NCBI GenBank assembly: GCA_021776195.1
Contig: JAJFGK010000052.1
Location: 1 to 42,889 of the forward strand
Reading direction: 5' to 3'
Source of the DNA: Kiloniellaceae bacterium
GTDB taxonomy: Bacteria > Pseudomonadota > Alphaproteobacteria > Kiloniellales > Kiloniellaceae
DNA length: 42,889 nucleotides
Both the position numbers and the translations under genes were made by a program. Within the stretch, counting starts at the first letter, position 1; the number at the start of each line of letters is the position of its first letter. Positions 1 through 9,623 of this stretch are shown here, one piece after another. The notes beneath the pieces are model-generated. The model was not told the DNA's origin. It did no database searches and worked only from the letters and a program-made list of their open reading frames with translations.

Positions 1-3000
1 GCGAATAGCGGCGTGATCACGGTGGCCGGCGCGCTCGACTTCGAGACCGCCCAGAGCCACCAGGTGAGCGTCCGGGCGACCTCGTCGGACCAATCCTCCG
101 CCGACGAGACCTTCACCATCGCCGTCATCGATGTGAACGAAGCGCCGACCGTGGCCTTGGACAATGCGATCACATCGCTGCCGGAAGACACCGACACCTC
201 GTCGCCGGTGAAGATGGCGGACATCGAGGTGACCGACGATGCCCTGGGGATCAACCAACTGACCCTGATCGGCGCCGATGCCGGTCTCTTCGAGATCGTC
301 GACGGGGTCGGTGGTCCGGAACTGCACCTGCAAGCCGGCGTGGTGCTGGACTTCGAGACCAATTCTGTCCTCGACGTCACGGTTGAGGTCGATGACGCGA
401 CCCTGGGCGGTGCGCCGGACGATACGGCGCCGCTGTCCATTGCGGTGACGGACGTGAACGAGGCACCGACGGTGGCGCTGACCAACACGACCACCTCTCT
501 GCCGGAAGACACCGACACGACGTCATCGGTGAAAATGGCGGATATCGAGGTGACGGACGATGCGCTGGGGACCAACGACCTGACCCTGATCGGCGCCGAT
601 GCGGCCCTCTTCGAGATTGTGATCGGAGGGAACGGGCCGGAGCTGCACCTGCGGGCCGGCACGGTGCTGGACTTCCAGAGCAACCCTGTCCTCGGCGTCA
701 CGGTGCAGGTCGATGACGCGACTCTGGGCGGTTTCCCGGACTTCTCGGATTCGCTGGCCGTTGCGGTGACGGACGTGAACCAGGGGGTGCCGGCGCCGCT
801 CGATGACGGTCCTTTCCTTGTGGACGAGGCCGCCGGCGACAACGACAACGACGGCGTCTTCACCGCGGTGTCGCTGACCGGCGAGAGCCTCATCGGCAAC
901 GACAGCTTCGGCCCGGACGGTCCGGGCGCCCCGGTGATCGCCGATGTCAGCTATCTGGGCGGCCTTGGCGCGGCGAGCAAATCGCAAGACGGCAACACCA
1001 TTGCCTTTACCGTCGCGGGCCTTTGGGCCCTGTTGATTTTCACCGACACCGGGCTCTTCAATTTTACCCTGCTTCAGCCCTTCGACCACAGCGCCGGCGA
1101 CAGCCCACAGGGGAGTTTCAGCTACAGCATTCAAGACGCGGACGGCGACGTCGCAAGTGCCAACTTCACGATCCAGATCGACGACGACAACGGCGTCACG
1201 GCCGTCCTGGATCAGGAAACCGTGGCCGCCGGCATCACGCTCAACGGCACGGTCGCGACCAACGACGAGTTGAGCGCCGACGGGGTCACCTACACGCTGC
1301 TCGACCCCCCCACGGGAGCCTTTGGCACCCTGACCTTCAACGCCGACGGCAGCTACAGCTATGTCGCCAACGCGGTGGCGCTCGGCACCGATGTCTTCAG
1401 TTATCAGGTGACGGATGGAGACGGCGACAGCGCCATCGCCAACCTGGAAATCGCCGTCACGACCGACAACGCCACCGGGGACGTGGTGGTCGGTGCGGAC
1501 CAGACCATCGTGGGCGATACCGGCACCGGCACCCTGACCATCAACTGCCTCGATTTCACCACCGCATCGCTGATCCTCGGCAACACGGCCACCGGCATGG
1601 GCACCATGACCGTCACCGAGATGGACGCGGAGCCGGTGAACGACCTCGAGGCGGATGTGTTGATTACCGGCGAGACCATTGTCGGCAACTTCGGCATCGG
1701 CACGCTCAACATCCTGGCCGGCGCGGATTTCCGGGTCAGCACGACGGCAGTATCAACCCCCACCGAGAGTTTCCTGGTGGTGTTCAACGTCGCCAAAGAG
1801 GCCGGCAGCAGCGGCGATGTGACGGTGACCGGCGCGGGCTCCAGCCTGATCACCGAAGGCCAGGCCAACAACATACAGGTCGGCCTGGGCGGCACCGGCA
1901 ACTTGACCGTTTCCGATGGCGGTCTGGTCAAGACCCTTCAGTTGGATGCCGGCCGCGGCGGTGACGGCACGGTGACGGTGACCGGAGCGGGCTCGACGAT
2001 CATCGCCTCCAACGACGAGGGACGCTTCGGCGACCCCTATGACAATTTCGCGGGCTTCGTGCGCCTGGGGCGGGATGCGGGCAGCAGCGGAATCCTGCAG
2101 GTCCTGGCGGGCGGGACGCTCGAGATCCGTCCTGGCGATGCCACCTCTGGCAACGATGACACGAACTTTGCCGCCTTGGTGCTGGCGGCGTCATCGGGAA
2201 CGGCAGCAACGGTTCTGGTCGATGGCCTGGGTTCGACCTTGAGCGTCCAGAACGGCGGTATCCAAGCCGGCCTCGCGGGCGTCGCGGGCATGACGATCAG
2301 TGGCGGCGCGACGGTAACCAGCGACTCAGACAACTTCAACAACTTGCTCATCGGGACGCAATCCGGCGGCGTCGGTACCGTGACCGTGACCGGTGCCGGC
2401 TCGGCTTTCCATGCCACCGGCCTCGACAACACGGTCCAGGTTGGCTTTGGCGATGGCGAGAACGGATCGCTCAACGGCGGGCGGGGCTTCCTGACGGTCG
2501 AACAGGGCGCCGTGGTCACCACGTTGCATCTCGGCGTCGGCCGCGAGACGCCCGGAGCCGGAACCGTCGATCCGTCTCTCGAGGCCAGTGTCGCAACGGT
2601 CACCGGCCTGGGTTCGATGATCATTGTCTCCAACGATAGCGGACGGTTCTCGGGCAGCGCCGACTATGAAGCTGGTTTCTTGCGAGTCGGCGGCCGAGAT
2701 GACGGTGGCAATGGCGAGCTTAACATCTTGAACGGCGGCCAGGTGATTGTGCGTCCGGGCGACGCGCTCTCCGGCAACGACGATACCACCTTGCCCTTCG
2801 TGTCGTTGGGGCGTGCGGTCGGCAGCCGCGGTGTCATTCGGGTCGATGGCGATGGCTCGCTTCTCAGGGTCGAGCAGACGCTTGCCGATCCGACTGGAAA
2901 CAACCGTGGCCCGAGCCTCGATGTCGGGCGCTTTGGCCATGGCGAACTGCTGATATCCGGCGGTGGCGATGTCGAGGTCGTGGGCCCGGAGGCCCTGTTC

Positions 3001-6000
3001 GCGGTGGGGCGAGGCACGACCGATATCGGTGGCGGGACGATGGTCAAGGGCAGCGGGTTGGTCACGGTAGACGGAACCGGATCGACCCTCGTCATCGATG
3101 GCCAGGGGACCGGAAAGACCATTCAGATCGGCGATGCCGGTGACGCATCTTTGCATATCACAAACGATGCGGATGTGGATTTCAATGCCACCGCCGTGGT
3201 CTTTGCCCAGGCCTCCCAAAGCACGGCCGACGTGTCGGTCGATGGCATCGGCTCGACCCTCAATATCGACACCGGCGACCTGACCATCGGCGCAAACGGT
3301 ATCGCGACAGTCGATGTCCTAAACGGTGCCGGCTTCAACGTTGTCAGTGACGGGGCGGTCCGGATCGGCGATGGGGCCGCGGGATCCTCGGTCACGGTCT
3401 CTGGCGGGGCCTCCTTGGACATTTCCGCGGTGGACGGCCTGGAGGTCGGCGGCAATGCTGGTGGATCAGGTGAGTTGGAAGTCTCCGGCGGCTCAAATCT
3501 CATCGTGACCGCCAGCGGCTTCAACAATATCGTTTTCGGCAACAACGACGGGACCGGCACGGGACTCTTCACGGGGGCCGGCACCACGGTGACGACGGTC
3601 GGGACCGACAACACGATTCACGTCGGCCGCCACGGCGGCACCGGGGACCTGACGATCGCGGACTCCGCCTTCGTTTCGACCCTGAACCTCGAGGCAGGGC
3701 GCGACGGGTTCGGCACTATCACCATCACCGATGCCGGGACCCTGGTGCACCTCTCCAACGCCAACGGCCTTTTCAGTCCGCCCTTCGAGTACGAGGCGGG
3801 CTTCCTCAGGGCCGGTCGCGACGGCGGCGCAAACGGCACGATCGAGATATTGAGCGGCGCCCAGGTTTTTGCCTTCTCCGGCCGCGATGTCGACCCGGCC
3901 GATGGTGTCGAGGACACCACGGCGCCCGGCTTCGTGATCGCGGAAGAGCTAGACAGTACCGGATCGTTTTTGATCCGTGGCGACGGATCGCTCCTGGATT
4001 TCACCCAGACCTCCCCCGATGTCAGCCACGGTGGACCCTTCGGAAACGTCGGCGCCGGCGGCAATGGGTCCATGACCGTGGACCAGGATGGCGCCTTCGT
4101 CATGGCCGGCCCGTCGAGCAGCCTCGTCGTGGGTCGGGATGACGGCTCTCAGGGAACCTTGACGATTGCGTCTGGCGGCAGCGCCAGCGTGACTGGCGCG
4201 GACGTGTCGTTCGGCATTGGCCGCGGTTTCGGATCCTTGGGTGCGGTGACAGTTAATGGCACAGGCCTTGTCGCCTCTAGCCTAACCGTCGACAACCAGG
4301 GCGCAGGCGGCGACTTTTTCGTCGGCGATAACGGCCAGGGCAATCTGACGGTCTCCGGCGGGGCCACGGCCGATATCGCGGTCGATTTTGCCGTGATCGG
4401 CAACAACGATTTCTCCGGCCAGTCGTCGATTCTGGTGACCGGCCCGGACTCCAGTCTCACTCTGAGCGCCGAGACCACGCTCGTTGGCGAATTTGGGATC
4501 GGGACCTTCGAGGTCGACAGCAGCGCCACCGCGACGCTCGACGGTGGCGCCCAGACCTTCCTCGGCGTCGGGAGCTCCGAGGGGGCGACCGGCACCTTGC
4601 GGGTGTCGAGCGGCGCTGTCCTGAACGTGGAGACCGACACGCTGTCCAACGGCATCGACAGCTTCGGCGCCAGCATCTGGGTCGGCAACCAGGGCGACGG
4701 CACGGCCGAGATCGACGGCGGCGCGGTCAGTATCAGCGCCTTGCAGAACGCCCAGTTCGTCCTCGGCGCGGGTCTCTTGTCCACGGGCACCCTGATCCTG
4801 GACGGCGGCGCCATCTTTGACGTGACCACCAGCCAACTTTCCGATGGCAACGCCACATTTGGCGTAAATGCCGATTTTGGCTCGGAGGGTACCGGCATTG
4901 TGACGATTTCCGGTGGCTCGGTCATGACCTTCGACGGAGCGCAGCTCGGCGATGCCTTCGTGGCTATCGCCAACCGTTCCGGTTCGGAGGGCCAGGTGAC
5001 CGTCACCGGGAGCGGCTCGCAGCTCGCTGTTCTCGGCCATCTCGCGGTCGGTCAAGGCGGCGCGGATGAATTCGGCGGTATCGACGGGGCGGTCGCCATG
5101 GGCCGGCTCGACGTGCTGCTCGGCGGCCTGGTCACGGTCGAGACTCTGCATCTTGGCGGTGACGAAGATGGCCGTGGTCTTATCACCGTCGACGGTGCCA
5201 ATTCGCGCCTCCAGGCCAGCGATTCCATATCGATTGGCGACCCCGGACAGGGCACCGTCTCGGTCACCAATGGCGCGGTTGTCCAGGCCCTGGACATCTT
5301 CGTCAACGCGGGCGGCACCCTGAATGGCGACGGTACGATCGACGGGTCTCTTACTGTCACCGGCGGCACGGTCCAGCCGGGACAGTCGCCGGGCACCCTG
5401 ACCATCACCAACGGCGGATTCAGCCTCGATGAGGGGCGGCTGGAGATCGAGCTCACCGGGCCTAATGTCGGCGTCGACACGGACCTGATCCAGGTCGGCG
5501 GCGATGCCTTCCTGAACGGCGGTACGGTTGCCTTCGATTTGACCGGTGCCGGAAGCATCGCCGCGAACACTGGCTTCAACTTCATCCAAGTCGACGACTC
5601 TTTGAGCCAGGATTTGTTCGACTCTTCCGCCGTCTCTTATTTGGCCAAGGGTGTCGCCAACACATTCGATTTCACCGTGACGGTGGGGAACGGCGCGGCG
5701 AGTTTCGACGTCGGCACCGATTCCAGCCTCGGAAACTCGGTGATTCTTCAGGGTGGCGACCGGGACGATGTGCAGGCCGGCGGGGTGGGCGCCGACCTCC
5801 TCGACGGCGGTGGCGGCAACGACACCCTGGGCGGCGGTGGCGGCGGCGATACCCTGATCGGCGGCACCGGCGTCGACCACTTCATCGTCACCGCATCGCC
5901 CCTGACCCCGGCCGGCGGGGCCCCGACCACGGTGATCGAGGACTTCGATTTTGTCAGCGAGACGATCGAGATCATCGGCGCGCCGACGGACGACTTTGCG

Positions 6001-9000
6001 ACGCTTCTCGGTATGATCTCGGACGACGGCACGGATACGACAATCGATTTGGGGACCGGTGAGACGATTGTCTTGAACGATGTCCTGAAGGCGGACTTGA
6101 CGGCGGGCAACTTCATCCTGCGGGTCACCGCCGACGGGCCAATCTCGACCTTTGGTAACAACCGGCTCCTGGTCGGGGACATCCCCGTGACGCCCGCGTT
6201 TCTTTCCCTCTCGGCCGCGGCTTTTCTGTTTTATGACAGTATTTCGATTGGCGCCGCTTCCGGCGACGGAACCATCGCGGTCGATGGTGCTGGCACGACA
6301 CTGGAGGCGCACCAGGATATTCAGGTCGGCGACGAAGGGGTTGGCGACCTCGACATAACCAACGGGGCCGTGGTGCGGGCGCCGATCGTCAAGATCGGCG
6401 GCGGAACCGGCGACCCGAACGGCGACGGCGCTTTGACAATCAACAGTGGGCAGCTCGAGTTACTTCCTAGCGACACTCTTTCGCCCGAATTGATCGTTGG
6501 GGCCAGTGGTGTCGGCGAACTGACGATCAGCGACGGTGTTGTTATCGTCAACGGCCTCAATGGCTTCGCTCGTGTGACGATCGGTCAGTTTGCGGGCGCA
6601 ATGGGGGTCGCCACGGTAAGTGGTGGGGCCAGTGATTTACGGATTTCTGGCATTGGTGATCAACTTGTCGTTGGTGACGCAGGGACCGGGACCCTGAGTG
6701 TAACTAACGGGGCTTCGGTCAGGGCGGAAAACATAGTCATTGGCGCCAACACAGGATCGATCGGCACGATCGTAGTGAGCACGGGTGGACAGTTTTTCGC
6801 CGATTTTGTCGAGGTTGGGCAGAGTGGCACCGGCACGCTATCTGTTAGCGGCGCATTGGCGTTTGATGTTTCGGCGCGGCTTTCCGTCGGTGTTGGCAAT
6901 GGTTCATTTGGCGAGGTGAACATTGGGGCCAACGACAATTTAAATGGCACGATTCCGGTTGTCGTGGTCGGCGCCCAGGGTGGCTCGACAGGTGTCTTGA
7001 ATATCACCGTCGGCGGAGAGCTCGACACGGACATCGCCATTGTCGGTGAGAGCGGGACTGGAACACTGGACATTTCCGGCGGCGTTTTCGACAACACCGG
7101 TTTCTTTAGAGCTGGAGACTTTGCGGGTGCTGACGGTTCGGTCATTGTCGACAACGCTGGGCAGTTTTCGGCGAGGCTAGTCCAAATAGGCAACCGTCTT
7201 GGCGCGCTTGGCACGATCTTGGTCGACGGCACCGACGGGACCAATCCCTCGTCATTGGTAACTTCGGGCAACAACAACGCGATCATCGTGGGCAATGATT
7301 TCGTTGGGGATGGCGGCGGCATCGGGCGGTTCACTATCTCAAACGGCGGTTTTGTCCAAAGCGGCGACCTTCAAGTCGGACGAAGCGCCGGTGGCGGCCC
7401 CTCAAACCCGAACCTGCTGACGGTTACCGATCCGGGGTCGATCCTGCGGGTCTCCGACGAGACCGGTTTTGTCTTTGGCGACACGCGGGAGGGCGGCTTC
7501 CTGCGCGCGGCGCGCAACGCCGGCCAGGATGGCGAGATCCGGGTCCTCAACGGTGGCCAGGTCTTCGTACTGGCCACCGAGGCCGACACCATATTCGGTC
7601 CCGGCCTGCAGATCGCCCGCGAGGATGGCAGCACCGGCCGGGTCTTCGTCGATGGCGCGGGGCAGGCCGCCGGCCAGACGTTCATCGAAATCTCATCGCC
7701 CAATCCGGTCGACACCGTGAATGGCGGTTTTGGGCCTTACCTTCAGGTCGGACGTACCGGCGACGGCACCCTGACCATCGAAAACGGTGGCGAGGTTCGC
7801 GTGTTGGGCCACGGTGCTTTCGCGGTGGTTTCGCAAGGCAATGCGGACGATACCGATCCAAACCGAGATGGCGAGATTCCAATCCTCGCGGCGCAAAGCA
7901 ACCTCAACATTCTCTCCGGCGGTAGGCTCATCGTCGACAGTCAGGGCGGTGCCGAATTTGTCGGGATGAACATTGGACAAGAAGCCAACGCGAACGGCGC
8001 CGTGCTGGTCAGCGGCGAAAACTCCGAGTTCATTATTAACGGGCTCAATCGGTTTTTGAACGTGGGGCGCGACGGCATTGGCGAGCTCACGGTCGAGGCC
8101 GGCGGCCTGGTCGAGGGCACCTTCATGTCTGTCGGCCGAAATGAGGGCAGCAAAGGTACGCTCATCATCGACGGCACCAACGACCCCCTGAACACGCGGG
8201 CTACAGTGAGCCTGACCGGTGTGGATCCCGGTGGCGATGCGGCTTTCCTTATGGTTGGTCGCAATGGCAGTGGTTCGCTCACGGTGCAGGGTGGAGGATT
8301 ACTCCAGATCGACGAACTGGTTGGTGTCTTCCCCGGCCTGTCTGTCGGTTTCGCCGAAACCGGAGTCGGCGTTATGAACGTCACGGGCCCTGGCAGCGAG
8401 GTTCTGATCGACGGTGCCCAGCCCAATATCGGCGGTGGTAGCGGCGCGATCGTCGTGGGCCGTGAGGGCGAGGGCACTCTCAACGTTACCAACGGGGCCC
8501 AGGTGGTCAACGATCCCGCCGGCTTCACCTTCGTTGGGCGCGAAAGCGGCGCCGCGGGCCTCATCGATGTCGATGGCCAAGGTAACGCCAACACCCTGTT
8601 CGATGCCGGCGCGAAGCTGATCATCGGCGCCAGTTTCGACTTCGGCACCGGCGACGTGCTGTTCGACCAGGGCGGCACCGGCGATGTGGACGTGCGCGAT
8701 GGCGGGCTGGTGCGGGCCGGCACCGCCGGCGATGCCACCAGCGACATCCTCATCGGCGCGGGTGGCGAGATTCAAATCGGCACGGGGGGCGCCATTTCCG
8801 GCGACATCGAGATTCGAGGCGGCAGTCTGCATATCGGCGACGATCCCGGCGTGGCGACCGCCGATGTGACCGGTAACGTGAGCTGGTTCTCCGGTATTTT
8901 CTCCCTGGAACTCGATGCCAGCGCCGGTCTGAGCACTCGCCTGGATGTGGCTGGCAGCGTCGACTTCCTCGGCGGTCTTGTCGGCGGCGAGCTGTTGGGC

Positions 9001-9597
9001 GGGTTTTTGCCGGGGCAGGGCGACACCTTCACCCTGCTGAGCGCCAGCGGTGGCGTGACCCTGGACAGCGATGTCGTCCTCGCCCTGAACAACGCCTCAA
9101 CGGATATCGAGGCCGGCCTGTCTGTCGTCAACGGCGGCACCGAGTTGCAGCTGACAATCGACACTGCGCCCACCGGCAACCTTGGCACCGTGATTTTTGG
9201 CGGCACCGCAGACGACGACATCAGCGTGAACTTCCTCCTCGACGAACCGGATGCCGGTACAAGCGATCGCATGGACGGCGGCGCCGGGGCGGACCGGTTC
9301 GATGGCGGCATGGGGTCGGATGTCTTTACCGGCGACGCCGGCATCGACACGCTCGTGGTGCGCGAGGGCGACGGCGGGGCGCTCCTGTCGGAGGCCGACC
9401 TCTTCACGGACTACGTCGACGGCGAGGACAAGATCGGTTTGGCCGGGGGCCTGACCTTCGCCGATCTCATCGTCTCGGACAACGCCGGCGACACCGCGAT
9501 CCAGGTGAGCGGCACAAACGAATTCCTGGCTGTGTTGTCGGGGGCCGACTTTAGCCAGATCGACGAGAATGACTTCACGATTTTGGCCATTGCCTGA
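1..9597 (+). CDS. Giant secreted repeat protein (cadherin-like + T5SS/PEP-CTERM-type repeats + RTX), 5' partial
   Basis: The frame is open from base 1, so the N-terminus lies outside the window; at least 3198 residues are present. In order: cadherin-like repeats (to about base 780), a VCBS/tandem-95-like stretch (about 800-1470) with DGDGD-type acidic motifs, a very long array of short beta-repeats of the form GxGTLTVSxGGxV / VGxxGxGxL (about 1480-5340), an RTX-like glycine/aspartate block (5752-5883), a second beta-repeat array (6240-8600), and a C-terminal RTX block (9241-9360) followed by a short tail. The beta-repeats resemble the family called T5SS/PEP-CTERM-associated repeats. No autotransporter barrel or PEP-CTERM anchor is visible at the C-terminus, so type I secretion through a C-terminal signal is the likelier route, with calcium-dependent folding of the RTX blocks. 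The likely role is as a surface adhesin or matrix protein. Secretion genes are not in the window. Confidence 0.85.
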   Translation, partial: ANSGVITVAGALDFETAQSHQVSVRATSSDQSSADETFTIAVIDVNEAPTVALDNAITSLPEDTDTSSPVKMADIEVTDDALGINQLTLIGADAGLFEIVDGVGGPELHLQAGVVLDFETNSVLDVTVEVDDATLGGAPDDTAPLSIAVTDVNEAPTVALTNTTTSLPEDTDTTSSVKMADIEVTDDALGTNDLTLIGADAALFEIVIGGNGPELHLRAGTVLDFQSNPVLGVTVQVDDATLGGFPDFSDSLAVAVTDVNQGVPAPLDDGPFLVDEAAGDNDNDGVFTAVSLTGESLIGNDSFGPDGPGAPVIADVSYLGGLGAASKSQDGNTIAFTVAGLWALLIFTDTGLFNFTLLQPFDHSAGDSPQGSFSYSIQDADGDVASANFTIQIDDDNGVTAVLDQETVAAGITLNGTVATNDELSADGVTYTLLDPPTGAFGTLTFNADGSYSYVANAVALGTDVFSYQVTDGDGDSAIANLEIAVTTDNATGDVVVGADQTIVGDTGTGTLTINCLDFTTASLILGNTATGMGTMTVTEMDAEPVNDLEADVLITGETIVGNFGIGTLNILAGADFRVSTTAVSTPTESFLVVFNVAKEAGSSGDVTVTGAGSSLITEGQANNIQVGLGGTGNLTVSDGGLVKTLQLDAGRGGDGTVTVTGAGSTIIASNDEGRFGDPYDNFAGFVRLGRDAGSSGILQVLAGGTLEIRPGDATSGNDDTNFAALVLAASSGTAATVLVDGLGSTLSVQNGGIQAGLAGVAGMTISGGATVTSDSDNFNNLLIGTQSGGVGTVTVTGAGSAFHATGLDNTVQVGFGDGENGSLNGGRGFLTVEQGAVVTTLHLGVGRETPGAGTVDPSLEASVATVTGLGSMIIVSNDSGRFSGSADYEAGFLRVGGRDDGGNGELNILNGGQVIVRPGDALSGNDDTTLPFVSLGRAVGSRGVIRVDGDGSLLRVEQTLADPTGNNRGPSLDVGRFGHGELLISGGGDVEVVGPEALFAVGRGTTDIGGGTMVKGSGLVTVDGTGSTLVIDGQGTGKTIQIGDAGDASLHITNDADVDFNATAVVFAQASQSTADVSVDGIGSTLNIDTGDLTIGANGIATVDVLNGAGFNVVSDGAVRIGDGAAGSSVTVSGGASLDISAVDGLEVGGNAGGSGELEVSGGSNLIVTASGFNNIVFGNNDGTGTGLFTGAGTTVTTVGTDNTIHVGRHGGTGDLTIADSAFVSTLNLEAGRDGFGTITITDAGTLVHLSNANGLFSPPFEYEAGFLRAGRDGGANGTIEILSGAQVFAFSGRDVDPADGVEDTTAPGFVIAEELDSTGSFLIRGDGSLLDFTQTSPDVSHGGPFGNVGAGGNGSMTVDQDGAFVMAGPSSSLVVGRDDGSQGTLTIASGGSASVTGADVSFGIGRGFGSLGAVTVNGTGLVASSLTVDNQGAGGDFFVGDNGQGNLTVSGGATADIAVDFAVIGNNDFSGQSSILVTGPDSSLTLSAETTLVGEFGIGTFEVDSSATATLDGGAQTFLGVGSSEGATGTLRVSSGAVLNVETDTLSNGIDSFGASIWVGNQGDGTAEIDGGAVSISALQNAQFVLGAGLLSTGTLILDGGAIFDVTTSQLSDGNATFGVNADFGSEGTGIVTISGGSVMTFDGAQLGDAFVAIANRSGSEGQVTVTGSGSQLAVLGHLAVGQGGADEFGGIDGAVAMGRLDVLLGGLVTVETLHLGGDEDGRGLITVDGANSRLQASDSISIGDPGQGTVSVTNGAVVQALDIFVNAGGTLNGDGTIDGSLTVTGGTVQPGQSPGTLTITNGGFSLDEGRLEIELTGPNVGVDTDLIQVGGDAFLNGGTVAFDLTGAGSIAANTGFNFIQVDDSLSQDLFDSSAVSYLAKGVANTFDFTVTVGNGAASFDVGTDSSLGNSVILQGGDRDDVQAGGVGADLLDGGGGNDTLGGGGGGDTLIGGTGVDHFIVTASPLTPAGGAPTTVIEDFDFVSETIEIIGAPTDDFATLLGMISDDGTDTTIDLGTGETIVLNDVLKADLTAGNFILRVTADGPISTFGNNRLLVGDIPVTPAFLSLSAAAFLFYDSISIGAASGDGTIAVDGAGTTLEAHQDIQVGDEGVGDLDITNGAVVRAPIVKIGGGTGDPNGDGALTINSGQLELLPSDTLSPELIVGASGVGELTISDGVVIVNGLNGFARVTIGQFAGAMGVATVSGGASDLRISGIGDQLVVGDAGTGTLSVTNGASVRAENIVIGANTGSIGTIVVSTGGQFFADFVEVGQSGTGTLSVSGALAFDVSARLSVGVGNGSFGEVNIGANDNLNGTIPVVVVGAQGGSTGVLNITVGGELDTDIAIVGESGTGTLDISGGVFDNTGFFRAGDFAGADGSVIVDNAGQFSARLVQIGNRLGALGTILVDGTDGTNPSSLVTSGNNNAIIVGNDFVGDGGGIGRFTISNGGFVQSGDLQVGRSAGGGPSNPNLLTVTDPGSILRVSDETGFVFGDTREGGFLRAARNAGQDGEIRVLNGGQVFVLATEADTIFGPGLQIAREDGSTGRVFVDGAGQAAGQTFIEISSPNPVDTVNGGFGPYLQVGRTGDGTLTIENGGEVRVLGHGAFAVVSQGNADDTDPNRDGEIPILAAQSNLNILSGGRLIVDSQGGAEFVGMNIGQEANANGAVLVSGENSEFIINGLNRFLNVGRDGIGELTVEAGGLVEGTFMSVGRNEGSKGTLIIDGTNDPLNTRATVSLTGVDPGGDAAFLMVGRNGSGSLTVQGGGLLQIDELVGVFPGLSVGFAETGVGVMNVTGPGSEVLIDGAQPNIGGGSGAIVVGREGEGTLNVTNGAQVVNDPAGFTFVGRESGAAGLIDVDGQGNANTLFDAGAKLIIGASFDFGTGDVLFDQGGTGDVDVRDGGLVRAGTAGDATSDILIGAGGEIQIGTGGAISGDIEIRGGSLHIGDDPGVATADVTGNVSWFSGIFSLELDASAGLSTRLDVAGSVDFLGGLVGGELLGGFLPGQGDTFTLLSASGGVTLDSDVVLALNNASTDIEAGLSVVNGGTELQLTIDTAPTGNLGTVIFGGTADDDISVNFLLDEPDAGTSDRMDGGAGADRFDGGMGSDVFTGDAGIDTLVVREGDGGALLSEADLFTDYVDGEDKIGLAGGLTFADLIVSDNAGDTAIQVSGTNEFLAVLSGADFSQIDENDFTILAIA
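133..774 (+). repeat. Two tandem 321-bp cadherin-like repeats
   Basis: The VNEAPTV repeat start occurs at 133 and 454, and its degenerate copy VNQGVP at 775, giving an exact 321-base (107-residue) period. The two units share most residues, including SLPEDTDT, KMADIEVTDDALG and LTLIGADA. They look like a recent in-frame duplication inside the adhesin. Confidence 0.9.
5752..5883 (+). repeat. Internal RTX-like calcium-binding nonapeptide block
   Basis: The encoded segment has consecutive GG-x-G-x-D-x-L units (LLDGGGGND, DTLIGGTG), matching hemolysin-type calcium-binding repeats. Its mid-protein position is unusual because RTX blocks normally sit next to the C-terminal secretion signal. After it comes a segment like those that follow RTX repeats (FIV, VIEDFDF), then a second beta-repeat array begins. 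Confidence 0.75.
9241..9360 (+). repeat. C-terminal RTX block of the giant adhesin
   Basis: The segment encodes RMDGGAGADRFDGG, MGSDVFTGDAG and IDTLVV, which are typical glycine/aspartate RTX nonapeptides. It is followed by about 80 residues up to the stop, consistent with a non-cleaved type I secretion signal region. Confidence 0.75.
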
Positions 9598-9623
9598 CCC
9601 TCGCGCATCGCCGAGCCGCCGCC

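Noticed and set aside
4282..6312. Long open frame on the minus strand inside the adhesin gene
   Set aside because: It is a high-GC antisense shadow with arginine/glycine-rich, domain-free translation; the plus-strand frame is clearly the repeat protein.
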